The position numbers and the translations under genes were made by a program. From Paraburkholderia sp. IMGN_8 (GTDB lineage Bacteria; Pseudomonadota; Gammaproteobacteria; Burkholderiales; Burkholderiaceae), in assembly GCF_038050405.1 (NCBI RefSeq), contig NZ_CP150900.1:310001-374000 (forward strand): DNA of 64,000 bases. Direction: 5' to 3'. Below, piece after piece: positions 12,262 to 23,492 of the stretch. How positions within the stretch are numbered: the first letter of the stretch is position 1; the number at the start of each line of letters is the position of its first letter. Below the pieces are notes generated by a model, which made no database searches, was not told where the DNA came from, and saw only the letters and a program-made list of their open reading frames with translations.

Positions 12262-12732
12262 ATGCCGCGTCGTCGCGAAGTCCCCAAGCGGGAAGTGTTG
12301 CCGGATCCGAAGTTCGGTAACGTAGATGTAGCTAAGTTCATGAACGTGCTGATGCTCTCCGGCAAGAAGTCGGTTGCCGAGCGTATCGTGTACGGCGCTT
12401 TCGAACAGATCCAGACCAAGGGTGGCAAGGACCCGCTGGAAGTGTTCACGGTAGCGCTCAACAACGTCAAGCCGGTGGTGGAAGTTAAGAGCCGCCGCGT
12501 TGGTGGTGCGAACTATCAGGTTCCGGTCGAAGTGCGTCCGTCGCGTCGTATGGCATTGGCGATGCGTTGGTTGCGTGAAGCCGCGAAGAAGCGCAGCGAA
12601 AAATCGATGGCCCTGCGTTTGGCAGGTGAACTCTCCGAAGCGGCCGAAGGCCGTGGCGGCGCGATGAAGAAGCGCGACGAAGTTCACCGGATGGCAGAAG
12701 CCAACAAGGCGTTCTCGCACTTCCGTTTCTAA
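12262..12732 (+). CDS. rpsG: 30S ribosomal protein S7
   Basis: This 156-residue primary 16S rRNA-binding protein nucleates assembly of the 30S head and contacts the E-site tRNA. The N-terminus [19 protein letters not shown] is typical. The central [13 protein letters not shown] hairpin and C-terminal helix SHFRF match the family. It follows rpsL by 179 bases, a gap with no gene. In E. coli S7 represses its own operon from the rpsL-rpsG gap; a comparable role for this gap is possible, but no structure was worked out. The ribosome-binding site is aaaggaag. Confidence 0.98.
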   Translation: MPRRREVPKREVLPDPKFGNVDVAKFMNVLMLSGKKSVAERIVYGAFEQIQTKGGKDPLEVFTVALNNVKPVVEVKSRRVGGANYQVPVEVRPSRRMALAMRWLREAAKKRSEKSMALRLAGELSEAAEGRGGAMKKRDEVHRMAEANKAFSHFRF

Positions 12733-12774
12733 GCTTCCCGAACTCGGGTTAGCAGAAAAAGCGGAAAGAAATTC

Positions 12775-12814
12775 CGGGCGGGTGCGCTTACAAAGCGCCT
12801 CGCCCGTTTGTGTT
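12775..12814 (+). terminator. attenuator-like hairpin between rpsG and fusA
   Basis: The arms cgggcg (12775-12780) and cgcccg (12801-12806) enclose an inner stem gcgctt/aagcgc and are followed by a T/G-rich run (tttgtgtt). The weak U tract suggests partial termination or RNA processing rather than an operon end, since fusA starts 51 bases further on with no clear promoter. Confidence 0.5.
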
Positions 12815-12865
12815 ACAGCGCGATGGGTATTTTCTCGCATCGCGTCATCCCAATAGAGGATCAAA

Positions 12866-14968
<2,103 letters not shown>

Positions 14969-15015
14969 GCGCGCGGCAAGTCATTCAACGATTAACTTTT
15001 TGAAAGAAGAGAAAC

Positions 15016-16206
15016 ATGGCTAAAGGTAAATTCGAACGGACCAAGCCGCACGTGAACGTCGGCACGATCGGTCACGTTGACCACGGCAAGACCACGCTGA
15101 CGGCGGCGATCACGACGGTGCTGACCAAGAAGTTTGGCGGCGAAGCCAAGGCATACGACCAGATCGATGCGGCGCCGGAAGAAAAGGCACGTGGTATCAC
15201 GATCAATACGGCACACGTCGAGTACGAAACGGCTAACCGCCACTACGCACACGTCGACTGCCCGGGCCACGCTGACTATGTGAAGAACATGATCACGGGC
15301 GCAGCGCAGATGGACGGCGCGATCCTGGTGTGCTCGGCAGCAGACGGCCCGATGCCGCAAACGCGTGAGCACATCCTGCTGGCGCGTCAGGTCGGTGTGC
15401 CGTACATCATCGTGTTCCTGAACAAGTGCGACATGGTGGACGACGCTGAGCTGCTGGAACTGGTCGAGATGGAAGTGCGCGAACTTCTGTCGAAGTACGA
15501 CTTCCCGGGCGACGATACGCCGATCATCAAGGGTTCGGCCAAGCTGGCGCTGGAAGGCGACACGGGCGAGCTGGGCGAAGTGGCGATCATGAACCTGGCT
15601 GACGCGCTGGACACGTACATCCCGACGCCGGAGCGCGCAGTTGACGGCTCGTTCCTGATGCCGGTGGAAGACGTGTTCTCGATCTCGGGTCGTGGCACGG
15701 TGGTGACGGGTCGTGTTGAGCGCGGCGTCGTGAAGGTCGGCGAGGAAATCGAAATTGTCGGTATCAAGCCGACGGTGAAGACGACCTGCACGGGCGTGGA
15801 AATGTTCCGCAAGCTGCTCGACCAGGGTCAGGCAGGCGACAACGTTGGTATCCTGCTGCGCGGCACGAAGCGTGAAGACGTGGAGCGTGGCCAGGTTCTG
15901 GCCAAGCCGGGTTCGATCAACCCGCACACGCACTTCACGGCCGAAGTGTACGTGCTGAGCAAGGACGAAGGCGGCCGCCACACGCCGTTCTTCAACAACT
16001 ATCGTCCGCAGTTCTACTTCCGGACGACGGACGTGACGGGCTCGATCGAGTTGCCGAAGGACAAGGAAATGGTCATGCCGGGCGACAACGTGTCGATCAC
16101 GGTGAAGCTGATCAACCCGATCGCGATGGAAGAAGGCCTGCGTTTCGCAATCCGCGAAGGTGGCCGTACCGTCGGCGCAGGTGTCGTTGCCAAGATCCTC
16201 GAGTAA
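15016..16206 (+). CDS. tuf: elongation factor Tu
   Basis: This 396-residue GTPase delivers aminoacyl-tRNA to the ribosome. The G1 motif [10 protein letters not shown], the G3 motif [12 protein letters not shown] and the G4 motif NKCDMVDD are intact. Domains 2 and 3 follow with [13 protein letters not shown] and the C-terminal [11 protein letters not shown]. Codon use is extremely biased, as expected for one of the most abundant proteins. It is the last gene of the str operon. Many proteobacteria have a second identical copy near secE-nusG, upstream of rplKAJL; that would lie outside this window. Confidence 0.99.
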   Translation: MAKGKFERTKPHVNVGTIGHVDHGKTTLTAAITTVLTKKFGGEAKAYDQIDAAPEEKARGITINTAHVEYETANRHYAHVDCPGHADYVKNMITGAAQMDGAILVCSAADGPMPQTREHILLARQVGVPYIIVFLNKCDMVDDAELLELVEMEVRELLSKYDFPGDDTPIIKGSAKLALEGDTGELGEVAIMNLADALDTYIPTPERAVDGSFLMPVEDVFSISGRGTVVTGRVERGVVKVGEEIEIVGIKPTVKTTCTGVEMFRKLLDQGQAGDNVGILLRGTKREDVERGQVLAKPGSINPHTHFTAEVYVLSKDEGGRHTPFFNNYRPQFYFRTTDVTGSIELPKDKEMVMPGDNVSITVKLINPIAMEEGLRFAIREGGRTVGAGVVAKILE

Positions 16207-16235
16207 AATCGCGGATTGAACTTGCAGTAAGTGGT

Positions 16236-16303
16236 GCCCGGAGCCGGGCGCCTGTCGATAGGAGTTGGCGCTTCAGCGCTTACTCCTATCCCATGCCCGG
16301 CTC
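16236..16303 (+). promoter_or_regulatory. structured leader of the S10 operon (tuf-rpsJ gap)
   Basis: The region can fold into an outer 9-bp stem (gagccgggc 16241-16249 / gcccggctc 16295-16303) enclosing a second perfect 9-bp stem (gataggagt 16257-16265 / actcctatc 16282-16290), which continues as gcgc-ttca-gcgc. A competing hairpin, gcccgg (16236-16241) / ccgggc (16244-16249), would exclude the outer stem. A T-rich run (ttctttt) follows at about 16308. The pairing is visible; regulation, for example by a ribosomal protein as in the E. coli S10 leader, is inferred. Confidence 0.55.
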
Positions 16304-16360
16304 TACGTTCTTTTACTATCTGGCGGCGCAATACCGCCTCGCTCTTTCCAAGGAATTGTC

Positions 16361-16672
16361 ATGCAGAACCAGAAAATCCGTATTCGCCTGAAGGCTTTCG
16401 ACTATCGCCTGATCGATCAATCGGCAGCTGAAATCGTCGACACGGCAAAGCGGACTGGCGCAATCGTTCGTGGTCCGGTGCCCCTGCCGACCCGCATTCA
16501 ACGTTTCGACATCCTGCGTTCGCCGCACGTCAACAAGACGTCGCGCGATCAGCTCGAAATCCGTACGCACCAACGCCTGATGGACATCGTCGATCCGACG
16601 GACAAGACCGTCGACGCACTGATGAAGCTGGACCTGCCGGCTGGCGTGGACGTGGAAATCAAGCTGCAATAA
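16361..16672 (+). CDS. rpsJ: 30S ribosomal protein S10
   Basis: This 103-residue protein belongs to the 30S head and also acts as NusE in transcription antitermination. The start is ATG 16361 ([20 protein letters not shown]) with aagga upstream; the frame is open further upstream but has no family similarity there. The motif [21 protein letters not shown] contains the loop that contacts 16S rRNA. It is separated from the rest of the S10 cluster by a 201-base gap holding a strong promoter, so it may be expressed with tuf or from its own leader. Confidence 0.98.
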   Translation: MQNQKIRIRLKAFDYRLIDQSAAEIVDTAKRTGAIVRGPVPLPTRIQRFDILRSPHVNKTSRDQLEIRTHQRLMDIVDPTDKTVDALMKLDLPAGVDVEIKLQ

Positions 16673-16722
16673 GGCTTCCAGAGGTTGTCCGGCTTGCCGG
16701 GCAACGCTAAGTCATTGATTGC

Positions 16723-16764
16723 TTGCGGAAAACGAAAAGCCTCGCTATAATGCAAGGCTTTTCG
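16723..16764 (+). promoter_or_regulatory. promoter inside an inverted repeat, upstream of rplC
   Basis: TTGCGG (16723-16728), a 17-base spacer and a perfect TATAAT (16746-16751) form a strong sigma-70-type promoter. TATAAT forms the apex of an inverted repeat: arms cgaaaagcct (16733-16742) and aggcttttcg (16755-16764), with one mismatch and two more pairs inside. Read as RNA from upstream, the repeat would make a hairpin ending in UUUU, so it may also terminate rpsJ transcription. A leader of about 115 nt follows. Confidence 0.7.
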
Positions 16765-16840
16765 CGCATTTGCGCAAAAAAGTCGGTGTGCTGCAGCATG
16801 AATTCATGTCCGAAACGGCGCCGGCATTTTGTAAATTAGC

Positions 16841-16860
16841 CCCGACCAATCGCAGTCGGG
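16841..16860 (+). promoter_or_regulatory. hairpin just before the rplC ribosome-binding site
   Basis: cccgac (16841-16846) pairs with gtcggg (16855-16860) around an eight-base loop, ending five bases before the ggaga ribosome-binding site of rplC. It could modulate translation of the S10 cluster. The pairing is seen; the role is inferred. Confidence 0.4.
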
Positions 16861-16873
16861 AATGGAGAAAACG

Positions 16874-17533
16874 ATGAGCCTTGGACTCGTAGGTCGCAAG
16901 GTTGGCATGACCCGTATCTTCACGGCAGAAGGGGATTCGATTCCCGTTACCGTGCTGGACGTGTCCGACAACCGCGTGACGCAGATCAAGACTGTTGAAA
17001 CCGACGGCTATACGGCCGTGCAGGTTGCATTCGGTACGCGCCGTGCATCGCGTGTAACGAAGCCGTTGGCCGGTCATCTCGCCAAAGCCGGTGTTCAAGC
17101 CGGTGAAATCCTCAAAGAATTCCAGATCGATGCTGCCAAGGCTGCCGAGTTGTCGAACGGCACCGTGGTCGGTCCCGACCTGTTCGAAGTAGGCCAGAAG
17201 GTCGACGTGCAAGGCGTGTCGATCGGTAAGGGCTACGCCGGTACCATCAAGCGTTACAACTTCGCATCCGGCCGTGCATCGCACGGTAACTCGCGCTCGC
17301 ACAACGTGCCGGGTTCGATCGGTATGGCGCAGGATCCGGGTCGTGTTTTCCCGGGTAAGCGCATGACCGGTCACATGGGTGACGATACGGTAACCGTGCA
17401 AAACCTCGAAATCGCTCGTATCGACGCTGATCGCAAGCTGTTGCTGGTCAAGGGCGCCGTTCCGGGTGCGAAGGGTGGCAAGGTATTCGTTACGCCGGCC
17501 GTGAAGACGCGTGCCGTGAAAGGAGCGAAATAA
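16874..17533 (+). CDS. rplC: 50S ribosomal protein L3
   Basis: This 219-residue 23S rRNA-binding protein extends a long loop to the peptidyl-transferase centre. ATG 16874 ([16 protein letters not shown]) is chosen over ATG 16862 because ggaga at 16865-16869 then serves as ribosome-binding site and the product matches the family start. The [22 protein letters not shown] region holds the glutamine that is methylated by PrmB in other bacteria. The stop overlaps the rplD start by one base, which suggests translational coupling. Confidence 0.97.
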   Translation: MSLGLVGRKVGMTRIFTAEGDSIPVTVLDVSDNRVTQIKTVETDGYTAVQVAFGTRRASRVTKPLAGHLAKAGVQAGEILKEFQIDAAKAAELSNGTVVGPDLFEVGQKVDVQGVSIGKGYAGTIKRYNFASGRASHGNSRSHNVPGSIGMAQDPGRVFPGKRMTGHMGDDTVTVQNLEIARIDADRKLLLVKGAVPGAKGGKVFVTPAVKTRAVKGAK

Positions 17534-18153
17534 TGGAACTTAAGCTCCTGAATGCCAATGGTCAGGAAGGTGCAGGCGTTAGCGCGTCGGACGTCGTGTT
17601 CGGCCGCGATTACAACGAAGCCCTGATTCACCAGGTCGTGGTGGCGTACCAGGCGAATGCCCGTAGCGGCAACCGCGCGCAGAAGGACCGTGAGCAAGTC
17701 AAGCACACGACCAAGAAGCCGTGGCGCCAGAAGGGTACGGGCCGCGCCCGTGCCGGTATGTCGTCGAGCCCGTTGTGGCGCGGCGGTGGCCGGATCTTCC
17801 CGAATTCGCCGGAAGAAAACTTTTCGCACAAGGTCAATAAGAAGATGCATCGCGCAGGTCTCTGCTCGATCTTCTCGCAGCTGGCCCGCGAAGGCCGCAT
17901 CTCGGTGGTCGACGAGCTGACGCTCGAAGCGCCGAAGACGAAGCTGCTGGCCGAAAAATTCAAGGCGATGGGTCTCGACTCCGTGCTGGTGATTACCGAC
18001 ACGGTCGACGAAAACCTGTACCTCGCGTCGCGCAACCTCGCCCATGTGGCAGTTGTCGAGCCGCGTTACGCCGACCCGCTGTCGCTGATCTACTTCAAGA
18101 AGATCCTGATCACGAAGGCTGCGGTCGCCCAGATCGAGGAGTTGCTGTCATGA
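17533..18153 (+). CDS. rplD: 50S ribosomal protein L4
   Basis: This 206-residue protein lines the peptide exit tunnel. The extended tunnel loop is visible as [20 protein letters not shown]. The rest is the globular fold ending in [19 protein letters not shown]. In E. coli L4 represses the S10 operon through its leader; whether that holds here is unknown. It overlaps rplC by one base and rplW by four (ATGA), so the three genes are tightly coupled. Confidence 0.98.
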   Translation: MELKLLNANGQEGAGVSASDVVFGRDYNEALIHQVVVAYQANARSGNRAQKDREQVKHTTKKPWRQKGTGRARAGMSSSPLWRGGGRIFPNSPEENFSHKVNKKMHRAGLCSIFSQLAREGRISVVDELTLEAPKTKLLAEKFKAMGLDSVLVITDTVDENLYLASRNLAHVAVVEPRYADPLSLIYFKKILITKAAVAQIEELLS

Positions 18154-18464
18154 GCGAGATTCGCAAGAACGATCATCGTTTGATGCAGGTCCTGCTCGCG
18201 CCGGTGATCTCCGAAAAGGCGACGCTGGTGGCCGACAAGAACGAGCAAGTTGTGTTCGAAGTCGCGCCCGATGCCACGAAGCAGGAAGTGAAAGCTGCAG
18301 TCGAGCTGCTGTTCAAGGTGGAAGTCAATTCCGTCAACGTGCTGGTCTCGAAGGGCAAAGCCAAGCGTTTTGGCCGCTTCATGGGCAAGCGTAAAGACGT
18401 GAAGAAGGCGTACGTCTGCCTGAAGCCCGGCCAGGAAATCAACTTTGAAGCGGAGGCCAAGTAA
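18150..18464 (+). CDS. rplW: 50S ribosomal protein L23
   Basis: This 104-residue protein sits at the exit of the peptide tunnel and docks trigger factor and SRP. The family pattern is clear: [19 protein letters not shown] near the start, [20 protein letters not shown] in the middle and [20 protein letters not shown] at the tunnel-facing loop. It starts within the rplD stop (4-base overlap) and ends two bases before the rplB ATG. Confidence 0.98.
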   Translation: MSEIRKNDHRLMQVLLAPVISEKATLVADKNEQVVFEVAPDATKQEVKAAVELLFKVEVNSVNVLVSKGKAKRFGRFMGKRKDVKKAYVCLKPGQEINFEAEAK

Positions 18465-18466
18465 TC

Positions 18467-19294
18467 ATGGCAATCGTTAAAGTTAAGCCGACTTCGCCGG
18501 GTCGCCGTGCGATGGTCAAGGTGGTCAACAAGGATCTGCATAAGGGCAAGCCGTTCGCACCGCTGCTCGACTCGCAGAGCTCGACCGCCGGCCGTAATAA
18601 CAACGGCCACATCACCACGCGTCATAAGGGTGGTGGTCACAAGCATCACTATCGTGTCGTCGATTTCCGTCGCACGAAGGATGGCATTCCGGCCAAGGTC
18701 GAACGTCTTGAGTACGATCCGAACCGTAGCGCGAACATCGCGCTGGTTCTGTACGCAGACGGCGAGCGCAAGTACATCATCGCTCCGAAGGGTGTGACGG
18801 TTGGCCAGCAACTGATGTCGGGTTCGGAAGCGCCGATCCGCGCAGGTAACACGCTGCCGATCCGCAACATTCCGGTCGGTACGACGATCCACTGCATCGA
18901 AATGCTGCCGGGCAAGGGCGCGCAAATGGCGCGTTCGGCTGGTACGTCGGCGATGTTGCTGGCTCGTGAAGGCATCTACGCACAGGTCCGCCTGCGCTCA
19001 GGTGAAATCCGCCGCGTTCACGTTGAATGCCGCGCGACGATTGGTGAAGTTGGCAACGAAGAGCACAGCCTCCGTCAAATCGGTAAGGCTGGCGCGAACC
19101 GCTGGCGCGGTATCCGCCCGACGGTGCGTGGCGTTGCAATGAACCCGGTCGATCACCCGCACGGTGGTGGTGAAGGCAAGACGGCTGCAGGTCGCGATCC
19201 GGTGAGCCCGTGGGGCACGCCTGCTAAGGGTTATCGCACCCGCAGCAATAAGCGCACGACGAGCATGATCGTCCAGCGCCGTCACAAGCGTTAA
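18467..19294 (+). CDS. rplB: 50S ribosomal protein L2
   Basis: This 275-residue protein is needed for subunit association and for the peptidyl-transferase centre. The N-terminal half has the OB-like fold with [20 protein letters not shown]. The C-terminal part carries the highly conserved [14 protein letters not shown], including the histidine implicated in the catalytic centre. The length matches the family. It is cotranscribed with rplW and rpsS. Confidence 0.99.
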   Translation: MAIVKVKPTSPGRRAMVKVVNKDLHKGKPFAPLLDSQSSTAGRNNNGHITTRHKGGGHKHHYRVVDFRRTKDGIPAKVERLEYDPNRSANIALVLYADGERKYIIAPKGVTVGQQLMSGSEAPIRAGNTLPIRNIPVGTTIHCIEMLPGKGAQMARSAGTSAMLLAREGIYAQVRLRSGEIRRVHVECRATIGEVGNEEHSLRQIGKAGANRWRGIRPTVRGVAMNPVDHPHGGGEGKTAAGRDPVSPWGTPAKGYRTRSNKRTTSMIVQRRHKR

Positions 19295-19304
19295 GGAGTA
19301 GGCA

Positions 19305-19580
19305 ATGGCACGTTCTGTAAAAAAAGGTCCGTTCTGCGACGCCCATTTGCTGAAGAAAGTTGAGGCGGCTGCAGCTTCGCGGGATAAGAAGCCGATCAAA
19401 ACCTGGTCGCGCCGTTCGACGATTCTGCCGGATTTCATCGGTCTGACGATTGCTGTGCACAACGGCCGTCAACACGTCCCGGTGTACATCTCGGAAAACA
19501 TGGTCGGCCACAAGCTTGGCGAGTTCGCATTGACCCGGACGTTCAAGGGTCATGCAGCCGACAAGAAGGCTAAGAAATAA
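19305..19580 (+). CDS. rpsS: 30S ribosomal protein S19
   Basis: This 91-residue protein of the 30S head binds 16S rRNA together with S13. It has the family N-terminus [18 protein letters not shown] and the segment [20 protein letters not shown], then [16 protein letters not shown]. The ribosome-binding site is aaggag. It lies 10 bases after rplB and 10 bases before rplV. Confidence 0.98.
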
Positions 19581-19590
19581 GGGGCTCATG

Positions 19591-19920
19591 ATGGAAGTGA
19601 AAGCAATTCATCGCGGTGCCCGCATCTCGGCGCAGAAAACGCGCCTTGTGGCTGACCAGATCCGCGGTTTGCCGGTCGACAAGGCGCTGAACGTTCTGAC
19701 GTTCTCGCCGAAGAAGGCTGCGGGAATCGTGAAAAAGGTCGTGCTGTCGGCGATCGCGAATGCGGAGCATAACGAAGGCGCCGATATCGATGAGCTCAAG
19801 ATCACGAGCATCTACATCGACAAGGCTGCGTCGCTCAAGCGTTTTACCGCGCGCGCTAAAGGCCGCGGTAACCGCATCGAGAAGCAATCCTGTCACATCA
19901 CTGTGACGGTCGGGAATTAA
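19591..19920 (+). CDS. rplV: 50S ribosomal protein L22
   Basis: This 109-residue protein has a hairpin that reaches into the exit tunnel near the macrolide site. [20 protein letters not shown] is the family N-terminus, so ATG 19591 is chosen; the ATG directly before it (19588) and the longer open frame are less likely. The tunnel hairpin lies near [18 protein letters not shown] and has no visible resistance-type change. Confidence 0.96.
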   Translation: MEVKAIHRGARISAQKTRLVADQIRGLPVDKALNVLTFSPKKAAGIVKKVVLSAIANAEHNEGADIDELKITSIYIDKAASLKRFTARAKGRGNRIEKQSCHITVTVGN

Positions 19921-19931
19921 GGGGTCATACG

Positions 19932-20738
19932 ATGGGACAGAAAATTCATCCGACTGGCTTCCGTTTGGCCGTCAGCCGTAATTGGGCGTCGCGTTGGTAC
20001 GCGAACAACAACAATTTCGCGGCGATGTTGCAGGAAGACATCGGTGTTCGTGAATACCTGAAGAAGAAGCTGAAAAACGCTTCGGTTGGTCGCGTCGTTA
20101 TCGAGCGTCCGGCAAAAAACGCGCGCATCACGATTTATAGCTCGCGTCCGGGTGTGGTCATCGGTAAGAAGGGCGAGGATATCGAGCTGCTGAAGTCAGA
20201 ACTGCAACGCCGCATGGGCGTTCCGGTCCACGTCAACATCGAAGAAATCCGCAAGCCGGAAACCGATGCGCAACTGATCGCTGATTCGATCACGCAACAG
20301 CTCGAGCGCCGGATTATGTTCCGCCGCGCGATGAAGCGTGCGATGCAAAACGCAATGCGTCTGGGTGCTCAAGGCATCAAGATCATGAGCGCTGGCCGCC
20401 TGAACGGTATCGAAATCGCTCGTACGGAATGGTATCGCGAAGGTCGCGTGCCCCTTCATACGCTGCGTGCTGATATCGACTACGCAACTTCGGAAGCGAA
20501 GACGACGTACGGCATCATCGGCGTGAAGGTGTGGGTCTACAAGGGCGACACGCTCGGCCGCAACGACGCACCGGTGGTTGAAGAAGTCGCCGAAGAAAAG
20601 CGTCCGCGCCGCAACGCACGTCCGGGTGGCGATCGCCGTCCGCGTCGCGATGGTGAGGGTGGTGGCCCGGCAGGTGCACGCCGTGGCGCTCCTCGTCGTG
20701 CTGGCGGTGCCGGCGGCGACGGGAAGACTGGAGAATAA
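19932..20738 (+). CDS. rpsC: 30S ribosomal protein S3 with long basic tail
   Basis: This 268-residue protein forms part of the mRNA entry channel and has helicase-like function there. Residues 1-210 contain the KH domain ([20 protein letters not shown]) and the C-terminal S3 domain ([20 protein letters not shown]). The last 50 residues are a low-complexity Arg/Gly/Pro tail, which makes the protein about 35 residues longer than the 233-residue E. coli form. Remembered Burkholderia S3 proteins have a similar extension. It ends two bases before rplP. Confidence 0.98.
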
Positions 20739-20740
20739 CG

Positions 20741-21157
20741 ATGCTGCAACCGAAACGCAGAAAGTATCGCAAAGAGCAGAAGGGTCGTAACACCGGTATC
20801 GCTACCCGCGGCAACGCGGTATCGTTCGGTGAGTTCGGCTTGAAGGCTATCGGTCGTGGTCGCTTGACCGCGCGCCAGATTGAAGCGGCACGTCGTGCAA
20901 TGACGCGTCACATCAAGCGTGGTGGCCGCATCTGGATCCGCATCTTCCCGGACAAGCCGATCTCGCACAAGCCGGCTGAAGTACGTATGGGTAACGGTAA
21001 AGGTAACCCTGAGTACTACGTCGCAGAGATTCAACCGGGCAAGATGCTGTACGAAATGGATGGCGTAACCGAAGAGCTGGCACGCGAAGCGTTCCGTCTG
21101 GCTGCAGCTAAGCTGCCGCTTAAGACGACGTTTATCGTGCGTCAGCTCGGCGCCTAA
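20741..21157 (+). CDS. rplP: 50S ribosomal protein L16
   Basis: This 138-residue protein lies near the A-site tRNA elbow and is required for a functional peptidyl-transferase centre. Family features are [19 protein letters not shown] at the start, [20 protein letters not shown] in the middle and [19 protein letters not shown]. It starts two bases after rpsC and is followed by rpmC in the normal order. Confidence 0.98.
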
Positions 21158-21167
21158 GGAGCAAATG

Positions 21168-21362
21168 ATGAAGGCTTCCGAACTTCACCAGAAAGATCAG
21201 GCCGCGCTCAACAAGGAGCTGTCGGACCTGTTGAAGGCGCAATTCGGCCTGCGCATGCAACTCGCGACCCAGCAGCTCACGAACACGAGCCAGCTGAAGA
21301 AGGTTCGTCGCGACATCGCACGTGTGCGGACCGTCCTGACTGAGAAGGCGAACCAGAAATGA
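21168..21362 (+). CDS. rpmC: 50S ribosomal protein L29
   Basis: This 64-residue helical-hairpin protein sits beside L23 at the tunnel exit. The start is ATG 21168 ([20 protein letters not shown]); the ATG immediately before it is a less likely alternative. The second helix carries [17 protein letters not shown], typical of the family. Its stop overlaps the rpsQ start by four bases (ATGA). Confidence 0.96.
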
Positions 21363-21631
21363 ACGATAGCGTAAAAACCTCGCTCAAGCGGACGCTGGTC
21401 GGCAAGGTCGTCAGCAACAAGATGGACAAGACGGTCACCGTGCTGGTTGAGCATCGCGTGAAGCACCCGATCTACGGCAAGTACGTTGTGCGTTCGAAGA
21501 AGTACCACGCGCACGACGATGCGAACACGTACAACGAGGGTGACCTCGTTGAAATCCAGGAAACGCGTCCGATTTCGAAGACGAAAGCTTGGGTTGTGGC
21601 TCGCTTGGTCGAGGCTGCTCGCGTCATCTGA
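21359..21631 (+). CDS. rpsQ: 30S ribosomal protein S17
   Basis: This 90-residue OB-fold protein is a primary binder of the 16S 5' domain. The visible family pattern includes [20 protein letters not shown], then [19 protein letters not shown] and [17 protein letters not shown]. It is the last gene of the S10 cluster here. A 14-bp perfect inverted repeat, possibly a terminator, lies 48 bases after the stop. Confidence 0.98.
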
Positions 21632-21675
21632 CGCCGCAAAGTTGTAGAAGTAATTGAAATCGCAGTAAGTTTCGC

Positions 21676-21712
21676 TTGCAAGACCGAGATTATCAGTTAT
21701 AATCTCGGTCTT
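21676..21712 (+). promoter_or_regulatory. promoter inside a perfect inverted repeat, upstream of rplN (S10/spc junction)
   Basis: TTGCAA (21676-21681), a 16-base spacer and TATAAT (21698-21703) make a good promoter for the spc cluster. The sequence aagaccgagattat (21680-21693) is perfectly complementary to ataatctcggtctt (21699-21712) around a five-base loop, so most of the -10 lies in the right arm. A pyrimidine-rich stretch (ccctctttt) follows, as in a weak terminator for rpsQ. The remaining gap to rplN (about 209 nt) is a leader with a small hairpin cagcc-gatt-ggctg at 21843-21856. Confidence 0.7.
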
Positions 21713-21921
21713 CCCTCTTTTATGGGAGCCCCGTCGCGGGCGAAGTTGGTGGGGGAAGCGGTGCGGGCGCCAGTCTGTTCCGTAGGATTCACCGGATTGC
21801 GATGGCGGGTTTCGTTTGCCGTCGCTGCTGTTCTAACCCAAGCAGCCGATTGGCTGACGGGACCAAGACTGACCGGGTACGCCATGGTGGTGTGACCGGA
21901 TTAAGTTGGGAAAGATAAACC

Positions 21922-22290
21922 ATGATCCAGACCGAAACTCGGCTTGAAGTGGCCGACAACACGGGTGCGCGTGAAGTCATGTGCATCAAGGTGCTCGGCG
22001 GCTCGAAGCGTCGTTATGCCAGCATTGGCGACATCATCAAGGTGACCGTCAAAGAAGCAACGCCGCGCGGGCGCGTGAAGAAAGGCGAAATTTATAACGC
22101 CGTGGTGGTTCGTACCGCCAAGGGCGTGCGCCGTCAGGACGGCTCGCTGATCAAGTTCGATGGCAATGCCGCAGTGTTGTTGAATGCCAAGCTCGAACCT
22201 ATTGGCACCCGTATTTTCGGGCCTGTCACGCGCGAGTTGCGCAGCGAACGATTCATGAAGATCGTTTCGTTGGCACCTGAAGTGCTGTAA
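21922..22290 (+). CDS. rplN: 50S ribosomal protein L14
   Basis: This 122-residue protein lies at the subunit interface and contacts 16S helix 14. It has the family start [20 protein letters not shown] and the motif [20 protein letters not shown], then the C-terminal [20 protein letters not shown]. It is the first gene of the spc cluster, preceded by a 290-base gap with the promoter listed at 21676. Confidence 0.98.
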   Translation: MIQTETRLEVADNTGAREVMCIKVLGGSKRRYASIGDIIKVTVKEATPRGRVKKGEIYNAVVVRTAKGVRRQDGSLIKFDGNAAVLLNAKLEPIGTRIFGPVTRELRSERFMKIVSLAPEVL

Positions 22291-22299
22291 GGAGTCGCG

Positions 22300-22608
22300 A
22301 TGAACAAGATTCGCAAAGGTGACGAAGTTATCGTCATCACCGGCAAAGATAAGGGCAAGCGCGGCATCGTGCTGTCCGTTGGCGAAGGCAAAGTGATTGT
22401 CGAGGGTATCAACCTCGTCAAGAAACACGTCAAGCCGAACCCGATGAAGGGTACGACGGGCGGTGTGGAAGCCAAGACGATGCCGCTGCAAATTTCGAAC
22501 GTCGCATTGGTCGACGCGAATGGCAAGGCGTCGCGTGTAGGCATCAAGGTCGAAGGAGACAAGAAAGTCCGTTTCCTTAAGACGACCGGTGCCGAGCTGA
22601 GCGCCTGA
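22300..22608 (+). CDS. rplX: 50S ribosomal protein L24
   Basis: This 102-residue assembly-initiator protein has an N-terminal KOW motif, seen as [38 protein letters not shown] and the C-terminal [17 protein letters not shown] complete the family pattern. It lies nine bases after rplN and 17 bases before rplE, with ggag before the ATG. Confidence 0.98.
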   Translation: MNKIRKGDEVIVITGKDKGKRGIVLSVGEGKVIVEGINLVKKHVKPNPMKGTTGGVEAKTMPLQISNVALVDANGKASRVGIKVEGDKKVRFLKTTGAELSA

Positions 22609-22625
22609 CGCAGCGGAGTAAAAAA

Positions 22626-23165
22626 ATGGCTCGTTTGCAAGAGTTTTACAAAGAAAAGGTTGTACCCGGCCTCATCGAGAAGTTCGGTTACAAGTCCGTG
22701 ATGGAAGTGCCGCGCATCACCAAGATCACCCTGAACATGGGCCTTGGCGAAGCGGTTGCTGACAAGAAGATCATCGAAAACGCCGTTGGCGACCTGACGA
22801 AGATCGCAGGCCAGAAGCCGGTGATCACGAAGGCACGCAAGGCAATCGCTGGCTTCAAGATCCGTCAGGGCTATCCGATCGGTGCAATGGTCACGTTGCG
22901 TGGTCAGGCAATGTACGAATTTCTGGACCGTTTCGTGACGGTTGCGCTCCCCCGTGTGCGTGACTTCCGTGGCGTGTCGGGTCGTGCGTTCGATGGTCGC
23001 GGCAACTACAACATCGGTGTGAAAGAGCAGATCATTTTCCCCGAAATCGACTACGACAAGATCGACGCACTGCGTGGGCTGAACATCAGCATCACGACGA
23101 CTGCGAAGACCGACGACGAAGCAAAGGCTCTGCTCGCCAGCTTCAAGTTCCCGTTCAGAAACTGA
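22626..23165 (+). CDS. rplE: 50S ribosomal protein L5
   Basis: This 179-residue 5S rRNA-binding protein touches the P-site tRNA and bridges to S13. Features are the N-terminal [20 protein letters not shown], the loop [20 protein letters not shown] and [20 protein letters not shown]. The length is normal. It is followed directly by rpsN. Confidence 0.98.
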   Translation: MARLQEFYKEKVVPGLIEKFGYKSVMEVPRITKITLNMGLGEAVADKKIIENAVGDLTKIAGQKPVITKARKAIAGFKIRQGYPIGAMVTLRGQAMYEFLDRFVTVALPRVRDFRGVSGRAFDGRGNYNIGVKEQIIFPEIDYDKIDALRGLNISITTTAKTDDEAKALLASFKFPFRN

Positions 23166-23172
23166 GGTTACC

Positions 23173-23478
23173 GTGGCTAAACTGGCACTGATCGAACGTG
23201 AAAAGAAGCGTGCTCGCCTGGCCGCTAAGTACGCTCCCAAGCGTGCTGAGCTGAAAGCGATCATCGGCGATATGAGCAAGTCGGACGAAGAGCATTACGC
23301 AGCACGTCTGGAACTGCAACAACTGCCGCGCAACTCTAACCCGACCCGTAAACGCAATCGTTGCGCAATTACCGGTCGCCCGCGTGGCACGTTCCGTAAA
23401 TTCGGGCTGGCGCGTAACAAGATTCGCGAAATCGCGTTCCGCGGCGAGATCCCTGGCCTGACCAAGGCGAGCTGGTAA
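23173..23478 (+). CDS. rpsN: 30S ribosomal protein S14 (zinc-free form)
   Basis: This 101-residue protein of the 30S head is the long form without the CxxC zinc motif; only one cysteine (in [11 protein letters not shown]) is present. The start is GTG 23173, giving [20 protein letters not shown]. The C-terminal half with [22 protein letters not shown] matches the family. It lies seven bases after rplE. Confidence 0.97.
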   Translation: MAKLALIEREKKRARLAAKYAPKRAELKAIIGDMSKSDEEHYAARLELQQLPRNSNPTRKRNRCAITGRPRGTFRKFGLARNKIREIAFRGEIPGLTKASW

Positions 23479-23492
23479 TAGGAGAAACGTAA

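Noticed and set aside
20578..20790. A 70-codon plus-strand frame overlapping the end of rpsC
   Set aside because: It is an out-of-frame reading of the S3 Arg/Gly tail, with rplP starting in the normal place.
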